From: Nitrospirota bacterium
Lineage (GTDB): Bacteria; Nitrospirota; Thermodesulfovibrionia; Thermodesulfovibrionales; JdFR-85
Direction of reading: 5' to 3'
Length of the DNA: 37,910 nt
NCBI GenBank assembly: GCA_015492515.1
Contig: WGEZ01000071.1
Coordinates: 1 to 37,910, forward strand
Position 1 is the first letter of the stretch. Each line of letters begins with the position of its first letter. Of the stretch, positions 30,101-37,080 are shown piece after piece. The position numbers were made by a program, and so were the translations under genes. The notes below the pieces were generated by a model that had not been told where the DNA came from, did no database searches, and worked only from the letters and a program-made list of their open reading frames with translations.

Positions 30101-30949
30101 TCAATCCATATAGGTCTTCGAGAGCAGAAAGACCACCACGGCCATCCCGGCGAAGAGGAGCATGATGAAAGCGGAGAAGTTCCTCCTGAAGGCGAGCTCG
30201 GAGGAGGTCTCCTCTATCCTCTCCTGTATCACGTCCAGCTTCTTCGTGAACTCGTCGGTCCTGTTCTTCACGAGCGAGACGTCGATGGTGTGGAAGAGGG
30301 CGCGGAACTCCGCATGGGTGCGGAAGAGGGCCTTCCTCTCATCTTCGGTGTAAACCCCCGAGGCCCTCAGATCCTCAAGGTCCTTCTCGATATTCTCTAT
30401 CTTCTTCTCGACGAGGAAGAGGGCCTGTTTCATCGACTTCGCCCTCTCGTAGGAATGACAGCGGCTGCAGAGCCTGTCGTTTATTATCTCTATGCTCGCC
30501 TTGCTGATCCCGTGGGAGCCGTGACAGGTCACACAGTTCGGACCTCTCTTCCCGGCCTTCAGCGCCTTGCCGTGTCCGCTCTCGAGGTAGTTCCTGAGGA
30601 TGCCGACATGGCACTTTCCGCAGAACTCCGGGACCGCCGTATATCCAGGGGTCCCAAGGAAGCCCCTCTGGGGAGACATCGACATCGCGGCATCCTCCGG
30701 ATCTCCGCCGTGACAGTCGTGGCAGGAGACCCTGTTCTGGTAGTGCCAGCTGAGCTTCCACTCCTCGGCGACGTGCCTGTACTCGGGCTTCATGATCTCC
30801 GATGTGTGGCACTCCACACAGACGCTCTCTTCGACCTCCGCGCCTGCCCAGGGCTTGAGCAGGAACTCCCTTTCAAAGACCTCTCTGAAGTCGGCGAGGG
30901 CGGGTGAGGAGAGGATGTGAATGGCGGCAAGGAGCAGGATGTATCTCAT
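30101..30949 (-). CDS. Membrane-anchored pentaheme cytochrome c
   Basis: A 282-residue protein with a signal peptide (about 1-19) and five CxxCH haem sites: CVECH, CHDCH, CGKCH, CVTCH and CSRCH (between about residues 44 and 147). A long charged helical region follows (about 150-250, probable coiled coil, LVEKKIENIEKDLEDL), and a C-terminal membrane anchor (about 256-277, FIMLLFAGMAVVVFLLSK). The NapC/NrfH-like spacing with CHGSHGIS suggests a quinol-linked or electron-output role in the periplasm. Its start overlaps the cytochrome b stop by four bases, so it probably replaces cytochrome c1 or f as the electron acceptor of the bc module. Confidence 0.88.
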   Translation of the reverse strand: MRYILLLAAIHILSSPALADFREVFEREFLLKPWAGAEVEESVCVECHTSEIMKPEYRHVAEEWKLSWHYQNRVSCHDCHGGDPEDAAMSMSPQRGFLGTPGYTAVPEFCGKCHVGILRNYLESGHGKALKAGKRGPNCVTCHGSHGISKASIEIINDRLCSRCHSYERAKSMKQALFLVEKKIENIEKDLEDLRASGVYTEDERKALFRTHAEFRALFHTIDVSLVKNRTDEFTKKLDVIQERIEETSSELAFRRNFSAFIMLLFAGMAVVVFLLSKTYMD

Positions 30950-32013
30950 GAATACTTCCCCCAGAGCGTCAACAGGATCCAGAGCGTGAGGGTGAGGAGG
31001 AAGACACCGAGCAGGAGCGGCCTCCTCATTATGTTTCTCTCCTCCTTCGTGTCCAGGAACGGCCAGAGCAGGAAGACGCCGAGCAGGAGCAACTCGATGA
31101 ATATACCGAGGAACTTGTTCGGAATCAGCTTCAGCATCTGGTATGGAGCCAGGAAATACCAGCCCGGTTTGATATGGGCCGGCGTCTTGTAGGGGTCGGC
31201 AGGGACGTTGGCCTCTGCGGGGAGGAAGAGGGTGGGCATGAAGCTGATGATGAAGAACATGACCGCGAGATAGACCATCACCATGAAGAGCCCCTTCAGC
31301 AGGAAGTGGGGATAGAGCGGATATCCACCCGCCTGCCCCTCCGACCTCCTGAACGGGGAAGGCGAGATGCCCGTACGCCTGATGAGGAAGACGTGGAGCC
31401 CCATGAGGGAGACGAGGAAGGGCGGCAGGATCGCCACATGGAGGGCGAAGAACCTGTTCAGCGTCACACCTGAGACATGCTCCGTACCCCTCAGGAGCCT
31501 CGTCACATACTCTCCAAGATAGGGAAAGGCGGTCGGCATGGCGGTGACGATCGTCGTTGCCCAGTAACTCAGCTGGCTCCAGGGAAGCAGATAACCGCTC
31601 AGGCAGAAAAGCAACGCAAAGAGGAGCATCAAACCACCGGTCAGCCAGGTCAGCTCCCTCGGCTTCTTGTAGCTACCCGTAAAGAAAACGGAGAAGAGGT
31701 GCAGGAAGAGGACCGCCACCATCATGTTGCTCCCCACGACGTGCATCATCCTGAAGAGCCACCCGAAGGGGGCCTTCCTCATGATCTCCTGGAGACCATG
31801 GAAGGCGTAGTCGGCATGAGGTATGTAGTAGATGAGGAGGACGAAGCCCGTGACCGCCTGTATGGCGTAAGCAACAACGGCCACCATCCCGAGGGTGTAG
31901 AAGACACCGGCCTCTGAAGGCACCCTGTACCCCTTGAGATGGGTATCGACGAGCTCCGTGAGACCTATCCTTTCATCCAGCCACCTTATGATCCTCTGCC
32001 ACAGCGTCATCAT
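30946..32013 (-). CDS. Fused cytochrome b (b6 + subunit IV-like)
   Basis: A 355-residue cytochrome b with about eight segments. The start is at 32013/32010, overlapping the Rieske stop (ATGATGA); a longer frame is spurious because it would lie over the Rieske gene. Haem ligands are visible as H-x13-H in MHVVGSNMMVAVLFLHLF (segment B) and H-x14-H in ALHVAILPPFLVSLMGLHVF (segment D). The N-terminal part is b6-like and the C-terminal part corresponds to subunit IV. The Qo-site motif usually PEWY reads PGWY here (IKPGWYFLAPYQML, Gly about residue 284; codon GGC at 31164-31162), so the conserved proton-accepting glutamate is missing. It is co-transcribed with the Rieske and pentaheme genes. Confidence 0.92.
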   Translation of the reverse strand: MMTLWQRIIRWLDERIGLTELVDTHLKGYRVPSEAGVFYTLGMVAVVAYAIQAVTGFVLLIYYIPHADYAFHGLQEIMRKAPFGWLFRMMHVVGSNMMVAVLFLHLFSVFFTGSYKKPRELTWLTGGLMLLFALLFCLSGYLLPWSQLSYWATTIVTAMPTAFPYLGEYVTRLLRGTEHVSGVTLNRFFALHVAILPPFLVSLMGLHVFLIRRTGISPSPFRRSEGQAGGYPLYPHFLLKGLFMVMVYLAVMFFIISFMPTLFLPAEANVPADPYKTPAHIKPGWYFLAPYQMLKLIPNKFLGIFIELLLLGVFLLWPFLDTKEERNIMRRPLLLGVFLLTLTLWILLTLWGKYS

Positions 32014-32420
32014 CCTATCAGGATATTCTCCCCCTCTATCCGGAGGGAGAACCTGGGAAGGGGCTTCGGAGGAGGGCCTGACAGGACCACGCCGTCGAGA
32101 CTGAACACCCCTGCATGGCAGGGACAGATGAGCCTCCCCTTCCTCCCGTCGTACTCCACGAGACAGCCGAGGTGCGTGCACACCCTGGAGAGGGCTATGT
32201 ACCCCTTGCCGGGCCTGTTTATGATGATCACCGGCGTCTCTCTGTACACGACCTCCTTCGCGCCCCCTGTCGGGACCTCATCCTTCGGGATAACGATCCT
32301 TTCCACCCTCGCCTCACCGGTGGGGGGCGCGATGAACCTCAGCAGGGGGTACAGGAAAGAGAGCAGGGTCGTCGAACCCAGGAGGGCGAGCATGGATTTC
32401 AGAAACCTGCGCCTCTTCAT
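32010..32420 (-). CDS. Rieske [2Fe-2S] protein
   Basis: A 136-residue Rieske subunit of a bc-type complex. It has an N-terminal basic stretch and membrane anchor (MKRRRFLKSMLALLGSTTLLSFLYPLL, signal-anchor, Tat-like) and the cluster motifs CTHLGC (C81, H83, disulfide C86) and CPCHAG (C99, H102, disulfide C101). It accepts electrons from quinol at the Qo site of cytochrome b. The protein is short, lacking the longer insertions of mitochondrial forms. There is no Shine-Dalgarno; a consensus promoter ends six bases before the ATG, so translation is probably leaderless. The stop codon overlaps the cytochrome b start. Confidence 0.93.
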   Translation of the reverse strand: MKRRRFLKSMLALLGSTTLLSFLYPLLRFIAPPTGEARVERIVIPKDEVPTGGAKEVVYRETPVIIINRPGKGYIALSRVCTHLGCLVEYDGRKGRLICPCHAGVFSLDGVVLSGPPPKPLPRFSLRIEGENILIG

Positions 32421-32426
32421 TGAAAA

Positions 32427-32455
32427 AGTATAACAGAATAGACCCCGGTAGTCAA
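32427..32455 (-). promoter_or_regulatory. Internal sigma-70 promoter for the Rieske/cytochrome b/pentaheme genes
   Basis: Minus strand: TTGACT (32455-32450), 17-base spacer, TATACT (32432-32427). The predicted start coincides with the A of the Rieske ATG at 32420. Confidence 0.65.
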
Positions 32456-32470
32456 CAACACCGGGGGGTC
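32441..32470 (-). terminator. Inverted repeat after the NrfD gene, possible terminator or operator
   Basis: GACCCCGGT (32441-32449) pairs with ACCGGGG-GG-TC (32460-32470) with a two-base bulge. It follows the nrfD-type stop codon directly, is moderately U-rich downstream (TCTATTCTGTT), and overlaps the -35 box of the internal promoter. Confidence 0.4.
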
Positions 32471-33708
32471 TAATCGGTCGTTTTCAGGGCCTTCTCGCCC
32501 CTGACGGTGAACCTCAAATCACCCGTGTAGACGGGCATTGCAAACTTCAGCAGCAGCGTGTAGATGAGAGCACCGGCGGCCCATATGCCGATGGTGATCA
32601 CCCTCTCGACCATGGTCGGCGTGTACTCGTAGATCTCCCCCAGGGTCCCGGGTATGAAACCGGGCACGACCAGCCCCATCCCCTTCTCGATGTACACCCC
32701 TGAGATCACAAGGACGCAGGCCAGATTCAGGCTGAAGTAATGCTCCCTCGTCTTCGGCAGCAGAAACAGGATGAAGGCCGTGATATTGAATATCAGGGCC
32801 GTCCACATCCAGGGCACCATGCCCGTATGACCGTGAAGACCGAAGTACAGATACTTCATCGGTGCGAGGTGGATGCTGCCGGAGTAGAACTCCTTGAAGA
32901 ACTCAGCGGCGAAGAGGAAGAGGTTCAGCCCCATGGCATAGGCGATCAGCTCGGCGATCTTGAATATCGCCCTGTCCTCTATCTCTATCCTCGAGACCTT
33001 TCTGACGATCTGGAAGATTATCAGCATCAGGGCAGGCCCCGAGCAGAGGGCCGAGGCGATGAACCGCGGCGCCAGTATCGAGGCGTTCCAGAAGGGCCTT
33101 GAGGAGAGCCCGTTGTAGAGGAAGGCGGTGACCGTGTGGATGCTGATAGCCCAGGGGATGGAGATGATGATCAGGGGCTTGATTATCTGCATGTTCAGCT
33201 CCTTGCCGTGGGCGAGTTTGAACAGCGCATAGAAGGCGATGAAGAGGTTGAGGAAGAGATAGCCGTTCAGGACCAGCACGTCCCAGGCCAGCAGAGAGGA
33301 GGGGAAGTTCATGGCACCCACGATGGGCAGGATATGCCATACCCTCTCGGGCCTGCCGAGGTCGACCACGATGAAGAGTATGCACATCATGATGGCGGTG
33401 GCTGCCAGGAGCTCTCCGAAGAGCACTATCTCCTTAATGGGCCTGAAGTTATAGACGTAGGCCGGCACCACGAGGTAGACGGCGGCTGCGGCGACACCGA
33501 CGAGGAAGGTGAAGTTCGAGATGTAGAACCCCCAGGAGACCTGATCCCTCATGGCGGTCTCTATCAACCCGTGATTGAGCTGCTTTATGTAGGCCACCAG
33601 GCCCAGGAGGATGAAGAAGGTGAGGAAGGCGAGCCATCCGTAGTACCACTTGCTCCCCTTCGAGACGTGTTTAAGGGTCTTGAGAAAGTCGCTTATCACA
33701 TAATACAC
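32470..33708 (-). CDS. NrfD/PsrC-type quinone-interacting membrane subunit (DsrP/HmcC-like)
   Basis: A 412-residue membrane protein with about ten segments, of the NrfD superfamily as found in Dsr, Hmc, Qrc and alternative-complex-III modules. Recognisable parts are WGFYISNFTFLVGVAAAAVYLVVPAYVY (about 59-86), VVDLGRPERVWHILPIVGAMNFPSSLLAWDVLVLNGYL (about 114-152) and FWNASILAPRFIASALCSGPALML. The C-terminus has GLVVPGFIPGTLGEIYEYTPTMVE. It would oxidise or reduce menaquinone for the ferredoxin subunit encoded upstream. The start is GTG at 33708 with AAGGAG about 10 bases upstream. Confidence 0.9.
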   Translation of the reverse strand: MYYVISDFLKTLKHVSKGSKWYYGWLAFLTFFILLGLVAYIKQLNHGLIETAMRDQVSWGFYISNFTFLVGVAAAAVYLVVPAYVYNFRPIKEIVLFGELLAATAIMMCILFIVVDLGRPERVWHILPIVGAMNFPSSLLAWDVLVLNGYLFLNLFIAFYALFKLAHGKELNMQIIKPLIIISIPWAISIHTVTAFLYNGLSSRPFWNASILAPRFIASALCSGPALMLIIFQIVRKVSRIEIEDRAIFKIAELIAYAMGLNLFLFAAEFFKEFYSGSIHLAPMKYLYFGLHGHTGMVPWMWTALIFNITAFILFLLPKTREHYFSLNLACVLVISGVYIEKGMGLVVPGFIPGTLGEIYEYTPTMVERVITIGIWAAGALIYTLLLKFAMPVYTGDLRFTVRGEKALKTTD

Positions 33709-33730
33709 GGCCCGTACACTCCTTTCCTGA

Positions 33731-34663
33731 TCATGTGGCGAAGAAGTAGTAAAACTTCGGCAGCGTATTCAGGTCCTCCTTGAGGCGGAAGACCCTCTTG
33801 TTCTCGATGCAGTAACGTATCTCGCTATTCGGATCGAGGAGGTTGCCGAACTTCCTGGCACCCACGGGGCAGATCTCGACGCAGGCCGGATACCTGCCGG
33901 CCCTCGTCCTCTGTATGCAGAAGGTGCACTTCTCTACAACACCGACATACCTGGGCCTGTTGCCGAGATAATGGGTTTCCGTATTCAGTTCCTCTTTTGG
34001 TATCCTCGGCCTTCCCCAGTTGAACCGTCTCGCGCCGTAAGGGCAGGCCGCCATGCAGTAGCGGCAGCCGATGCACCAGTTGTAGTCTATGACCACGATG
34101 CCGTCGGGCTCCTTCCACGTCGCCTGTGTGGGACATGCCTTCACGCAGGGCGGGTTCTCGCACTGCTGGCACTGTACGGGCATGTAGAAGAAACCCTCCT
34201 CGGGGACCTTCTCGGGATAGTAGTACTTCTCCGCTCCTTCAAGGTCGTTGACCCACTTCTCGCCCTTCTTGAAGCGGAGCACCGTTATCCAGTGCACCTG
34301 GGGGTCCCTCGACTGGTTGTTCTCCCTCACACAGGCGTAGACGCATCTCCTGCACCCGATACATCTCGACAGGTCGAGCCCGTAGCCGAAGAGGGTGCCG
34401 GGGATCGCCTTCCTGGCATTGATGTCGATGCGGGTGTCGAACTTCTCGGAGTATTCCCTCTGGAGCCTCTCGATCACATCCCTTATCTCGTCCTGGCTCA
34501 TCTCGCGGAAGTGCTTCTGGAAGAAGGACTCCCAGACGGAAACGATCGTACTGCCGAAGGGAAACGCCGCGCCTGCAATACCCGCGGCCGTACCCTTCAG
34601 GAAGTCCCTCCGGCTGATGGATCGGCAGGGCCTTCCGCTTCTTCTGTCACTTTCTCTCGACAC
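33731..34663 (-). CDS. Tat-exported ferredoxin subunit with four [4Fe-4S] motifs (DsrO/HmcB/HybA-like)
   Basis: A 310-residue iron-sulfur protein. A Tat signal (SISRRDFLKGTAAGIAGAAF, about 15-34) sends it to the periplasmic face. Four cluster motifs follow: CIGCRRCVYACV, CQQCENPPCVKACP, CIGCRYCMAACP and CTFCIQRTRAGRYPACVEICP. GTG at 34663 is the likely start because GAGGAG lies five bases upstream; a GTG six bases earlier has no spacing. It overlaps the tetraheme gene and is followed by the NrfD-type subunit, the usual partner that anchors such proteins. A linker region (about 50-90) rich in charged residues is unusually long. Confidence 0.9.
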   Translation of the reverse strand: MSRESDRRSGRPCRSISRRDFLKGTAAGIAGAAFPFGSTIVSVWESFFQKHFREMSQDEIRDVIERLQREYSEKFDTRIDINARKAIPGTLFGYGLDLSRCIGCRRCVYACVRENNQSRDPQVHWITVLRFKKGEKWVNDLEGAEKYYYPEKVPEEGFFYMPVQCQQCENPPCVKACPTQATWKEPDGIVVIDYNWCIGCRYCMAACPYGARRFNWGRPRIPKEELNTETHYLGNRPRYVGVVEKCTFCIQRTRAGRYPACVEICPVGARKFGNLLDPNSEIRYCIENKRVFRLKEDLNTLPKFYYFFAT

Positions 34664-35267
34664 GTTCACTCCTCAATATCTCGTTCAAGGGGTTCCTCGG
34701 TATCTCCTCAGGAGAGAGCTCCCTGTACTTGATGTCCTCCGGCTTCATCGGAGGTGGAAGGGGCTTGATCGGCTTGAACCTCGGCCGGTGGGGGTTGTGG
34801 CAGTGGACGCAGAGACGATACTCCTTCTTCCCCCTCCAGTAGCCTGTCCTCTTGCCGTGCACACCGGCCTTCCAGTCACGGAAGATCGTTCCGTGACACT
34901 GGCCGCAGAGGTAGTAGGACTCCTCGAAGGAGACGAGCTTACCGCTTGCCAGCCGCAGCTTGTCCCTGTCGTCGGGGTTGTGGCAGTCGAGGCACCACCT
35001 CTGGTCGGCGGCATGGTTGAACCCCTTCGCTATTTCCGTATGGTAGCTGAGCTCCCTCCGCGTCGGGTTCGCCTCCATCCCGGCATGACACTGGGAACAG
35101 GGGAATATACCCTCCGAGAACGGCGGCGGAGGGACGAAGAACTTCGGGATATCCTCCTCCGCGGAGGGCTCGGATGGATGAAACAGCGGCATCAGCAGCA
35201 GAAACAGGGCCGCTGCACAGAGATGCCAGGTCCTCCTCTCACCAGGATGTCCCATGCCGTTCTCCAT
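34647..35267 (-). CDS. Tetraheme cytochrome c
   Basis: A 206-residue periplasmic cytochrome with an N-terminal hydrophobic signal (about 15-33) and four CxxCH sites: CSQCH, CLDCH, CGQCH and CVHCH (between about residues 57 and 159). Additional His residues (SYHTEIAKGFNHA, HGKRTGY) could be distal ligands. The C-terminal tail is Pro-rich (KPIKPLPPPMKPED). It is the first gene of the six-gene respiratory block, overlapping the ferredoxin-subunit gene by up to 23 bases, and is the likely electron-exchange subunit with soluble cytochromes. Confidence 0.9.
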   Translation of the reverse strand: MENGMGHPGERRTWHLCAAALFLLLMPLFHPSEPSAEEDIPKFFVPPPPFSEGIFPCSQCHAGMEANPTRRELSYHTEIAKGFNHAADQRWCLDCHNPDDRDKLRLASGKLVSFEESYYLCGQCHGTIFRDWKAGVHGKRTGYWRGKKEYRLCVHCHNPHRPRFKPIKPLPPPMKPEDIKYRELSPEEIPRNPLNEILRSERVERK

Positions 35268-35285
35268 TCATGAACTCGCCTCTGC

Positions 35286-35390
35286 ACGGATCCCAGCGAT
35301 AAGGGATGATGACAGCGGTCCGCCCGGGTCTGCAACGAATGAAGACCCTGTCTTGCTGTCCCATAACACCGGTTATCGCTGAACCCCGGT
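35286..35390. repeat. Palindromic intergenic element, copy B
   Basis: CAGCGATAA (35294-35302) and TTATCGCTG (35373-35381) are perfect nine-base arms about 70 bases apart. The left arm continues as AGCGATAAGGGATGATGAC, 18/19 identical to copy A at 2662-2680. An inner GGGTCT/AGACCC pair (35326-35347) adds a second stem. It lies in the divergent gap between the respiratory operon and the MobB-like gene. Confidence 0.75.
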
Positions 35391-35482
35391 TATAGTTAAA
35401 TTATATCAGAGAGGCCAGGATATACTACCCGTCTTCGGGGGAGAGATTCAAGGAAAAAGTTATTCACCGATCCGGAACGTTT

Positions 35483-35500
35483 TGTGAAAGTGAGTTCACA
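35483..35500. promoter_or_regulatory. Palindrome TGTGAA-N6-TTCACA overlapping a -35 box
   Basis: TGTGAA (35483-35488) and TTCACA (35495-35500) form a perfect six-base inverted repeat with a six-base spacer. The right arm doubles as the -35 element of the promoter for the MobB-like gene, a position suited to a repressor or a class II activator. It resembles a CRP/FNR-family site. Confidence 0.45.
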
Positions 35501-35523
35501 GCCTCCTGAGGCCGATGTATAAA
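35495..35523 (+). promoter_or_regulatory. Probable promoter of the MobB-like/ccsA/hemA operon
   Basis: TTCACA (35495-35500), 17-base spacer, TATAAA (35518-35523), start near 35530. Downstream, AAGGAGGG (35523-35530) precedes an ATG at 35533 that is followed at once by a stop (ATG GGT TAA), in the same frame as the real start at 35551. Confidence 0.5.
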
Positions 35524-35550
35524 AGGAGGGTTATGGGTTAAAATAGTTAG

Positions 35551-36270
35551 ATGGGACGGAAACTGATCTGCATAGGCGGCGCCCACAGCGGATGCGGCAA
35601 GACGACCGTTGCGGAGAACCTCCTCAGGCTCCTCCCGGGCTCGTGGTGTGCCGTGAAGTACACAAAGACGGCCTTCTACACATCGGTCAGACCCGCTCCC
35701 GATGCCGAAGACTCAAAGGACACCTCCCGCATGAGGGAGGCCGGGGCCGACGGCGTCGTCTGGGTCCAGTCACCTGAGACAGGGTTGAAGGAGGCCCTCT
35801 CCCTCGCCCTGGACATGCTTCCGGGGTGTGAGGGGGTGATGGTGGAGGGGAACTCCCCGATTGAGTTCCTGAGCCCCGATATAGTAATATTCGTCTTCGG
35901 GAAGGACCCGGGAAGGATCAAGCCCTCGGCGTCGAGGGCCCTCCGCAAGGCCGATCTCATAATCCATCAAGGTGATCCCCGGTCCGTCTCCGCCGGGGGG
36001 CTACCGCCCCTGAAGGGAGAGGTCATCCGGATCGATCTCAAGGAGGCCGATGGCTTCCGGATGCTGAAGGAGCGGGTGGTGGAGATGCTCCGGGGAGGGA
36101 CGACGGAAGGGCTGAGGGAGAGGCTCCTCGGCCGTGCAAGGGGCAGGACCATCACCTGCGCCGCCGCCAGGAAGATGGCGGAAGAGGAGGGCGTCCCCTA
36201 CCGTGAGCTGGGAAGGATCGCTGATGAGCTGCAGATAAGGATCACCAACTGTGAGCTTGGTTGTTTCTGA
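35551..36270 (+). CDS. MobB-like P-loop protein with C-terminal Cys domain
   Basis: A 239-residue protein. The N-terminal part is a P-loop NTPase with Walker A GAHSGCGKTTVAENLL (about 10-25) and MVEGNSPIEFLSPDIVIFVFG (about 97-117), similar to MobB, which assists molybdopterin-dinucleotide loading. The C-terminal 40 residues form a separate motif: C203 in CAAARKMAEEEGVPYRELGRIADEL, ending C234-x3-C238-F (CELGCF). That tail occurs in other Fe-S or molybdenum-related proteins of anaerobes and may bind metal. No ribosome-binding site precedes the ATG at 35551. It overlaps ccsA by one base (TGATG). Involvement in molybdenum or tungsten cofactor handling is inferred from the P-loop family only. 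Confidence 0.75.
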   Translation: MGRKLICIGGAHSGCGKTTVAENLLRLLPGSWCAVKYTKTAFYTSVRPAPDAEDSKDTSRMREAGADGVVWVQSPETGLKEALSLALDMLPGCEGVMVEGNSPIEFLSPDIVIFVFGKDPGRIKPSASRALRKADLIIHQGDPRSVSAGGLPPLKGEVIRIDLKEADGFRMLKERVVEMLRGGTTEGLRERLLGRARGRTITCAAARKMAEEEGVPYRELGRIADELQIRITNCELGCF

Positions 36271-37079
36271 TGGTTATACTCTTTGAATTAGCCCTCACCT
36301 TCTACTTCGCCGCCACCATCGTCGGTATCGCCGAGCTCTTCAGGGGGAGCAAGGCGACGACGAGGCTGATGTTCGTCCTTGTGGTGATAGGGTTCCTCCT
36401 CCATACGGTGGTGTTGATCGCGAGGTTCCTCCTCTCCGGACACCTGCCGATCACCAGCCTCCACGAGGCGGCCTCCTTCTTCTCATGGTGCATCGTACTC
36501 CTCTTCTTCTACGTCGAGTACCGTTACAGGATCGGCCTGCTCGGCTCCTTCATCATGCCCTGCGTCTTCGTACTGATGCTTTCCTCATCCGTACTACCCA
36601 GAGAGATCAAGCCCCTGAGCCCGATGCTCCAGAGCTCCTGGTTCAGCATCCATGTAGCCCTGGCGTTCCTGGGAGACGCCGCCTTTGCAATGGCCGCTGG
36701 CCTGGGGCTGATGTATCTCGTTCAGGAGTATTTCGTCAAGTCGAAGCACCTCGGCAGCCTCTTCCACAGGCTCCCGAGCCTGCAGATCCTGGATGAGATA
36801 AACTACAAGCTCATAACCCTGGGGTTCCCCCTGCTGACGCTCGCCATCGTCTCCGGCGCCATCTGGGCGGAGAGCGTCTGGGGGAGCTACTGGCGCTGGG
36901 ACCCGAAAGAGGTCTGGTCGCTGATCACATGGGTAGTATACGCCCTGGTGCTCAATGTAAGGCTCGTTGCAGGCTGGAGGGGCAGGCGGGCGGCCATTCT
37001 CTCCATAATCGGCTTCTGCATAGTGCTGTTCACGTTCTTTGGAGCAAATCTTCTGCTGAAGGGGATTCACACCTTTTGA
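36270..37079 (+). CDS. ccsA: Cytochrome c assembly protein CcsA/ResC type
   Basis: A 269-residue membrane protein with about eight segments, the haem-handling CcsA/CcmC-family member of the system II (or hybrid) cytochrome c maturation pathway. The haem-binding tryptophan-rich loop is WAESVWGSYWRWDPKEVWSLITW (about 205-227). Flanking histidines such as SIHVALAFLGDAAFAMA (about 129) fit haem ligands. The ATG at 36270 overlaps the previous stop (TGATG); a TTG nine bases upstream is the alternative. It immediately precedes hemA, a common arrangement, and serves the many c-type cytochromes of the window. A CcsB/ResB partner is not present here. Confidence 0.88.
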   Translation: MVILFELALTFYFAATIVGIAELFRGSKATTRLMFVLVVIGFLLHTVVLIARFLLSGHLPITSLHEAASFFSWCIVLLFFYVEYRYRIGLLGSFIMPCVFVLMLSSSVLPREIKPLSPMLQSSWFSIHVALAFLGDAAFAMAAGLGLMYLVQEYFVKSKHLGSLFHRLPSLQILDEINYKLITLGFPLLTLAIVSGAIWAESVWGSYWRWDPKEVWSLITWVVYALVLNVRLVAGWRGRRAAILSIIGFCIVLFTFFGANLLLKGIHTF

Positions 37080-37080
37080 G

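Noticed and set aside
29330-30907. 525-residue open frame on the plus strand
   Set aside because: It runs antisense to aroC and the pentaheme cytochrome gene, both unmistakable; no domain is visible in it.
32014-32181. 56-residue N-terminal extension of cytochrome b
   Set aside because: It lies entirely over the Rieske gene in another frame and is Arg-rich without homology; the overlapping ATGATGA start is the natural one.
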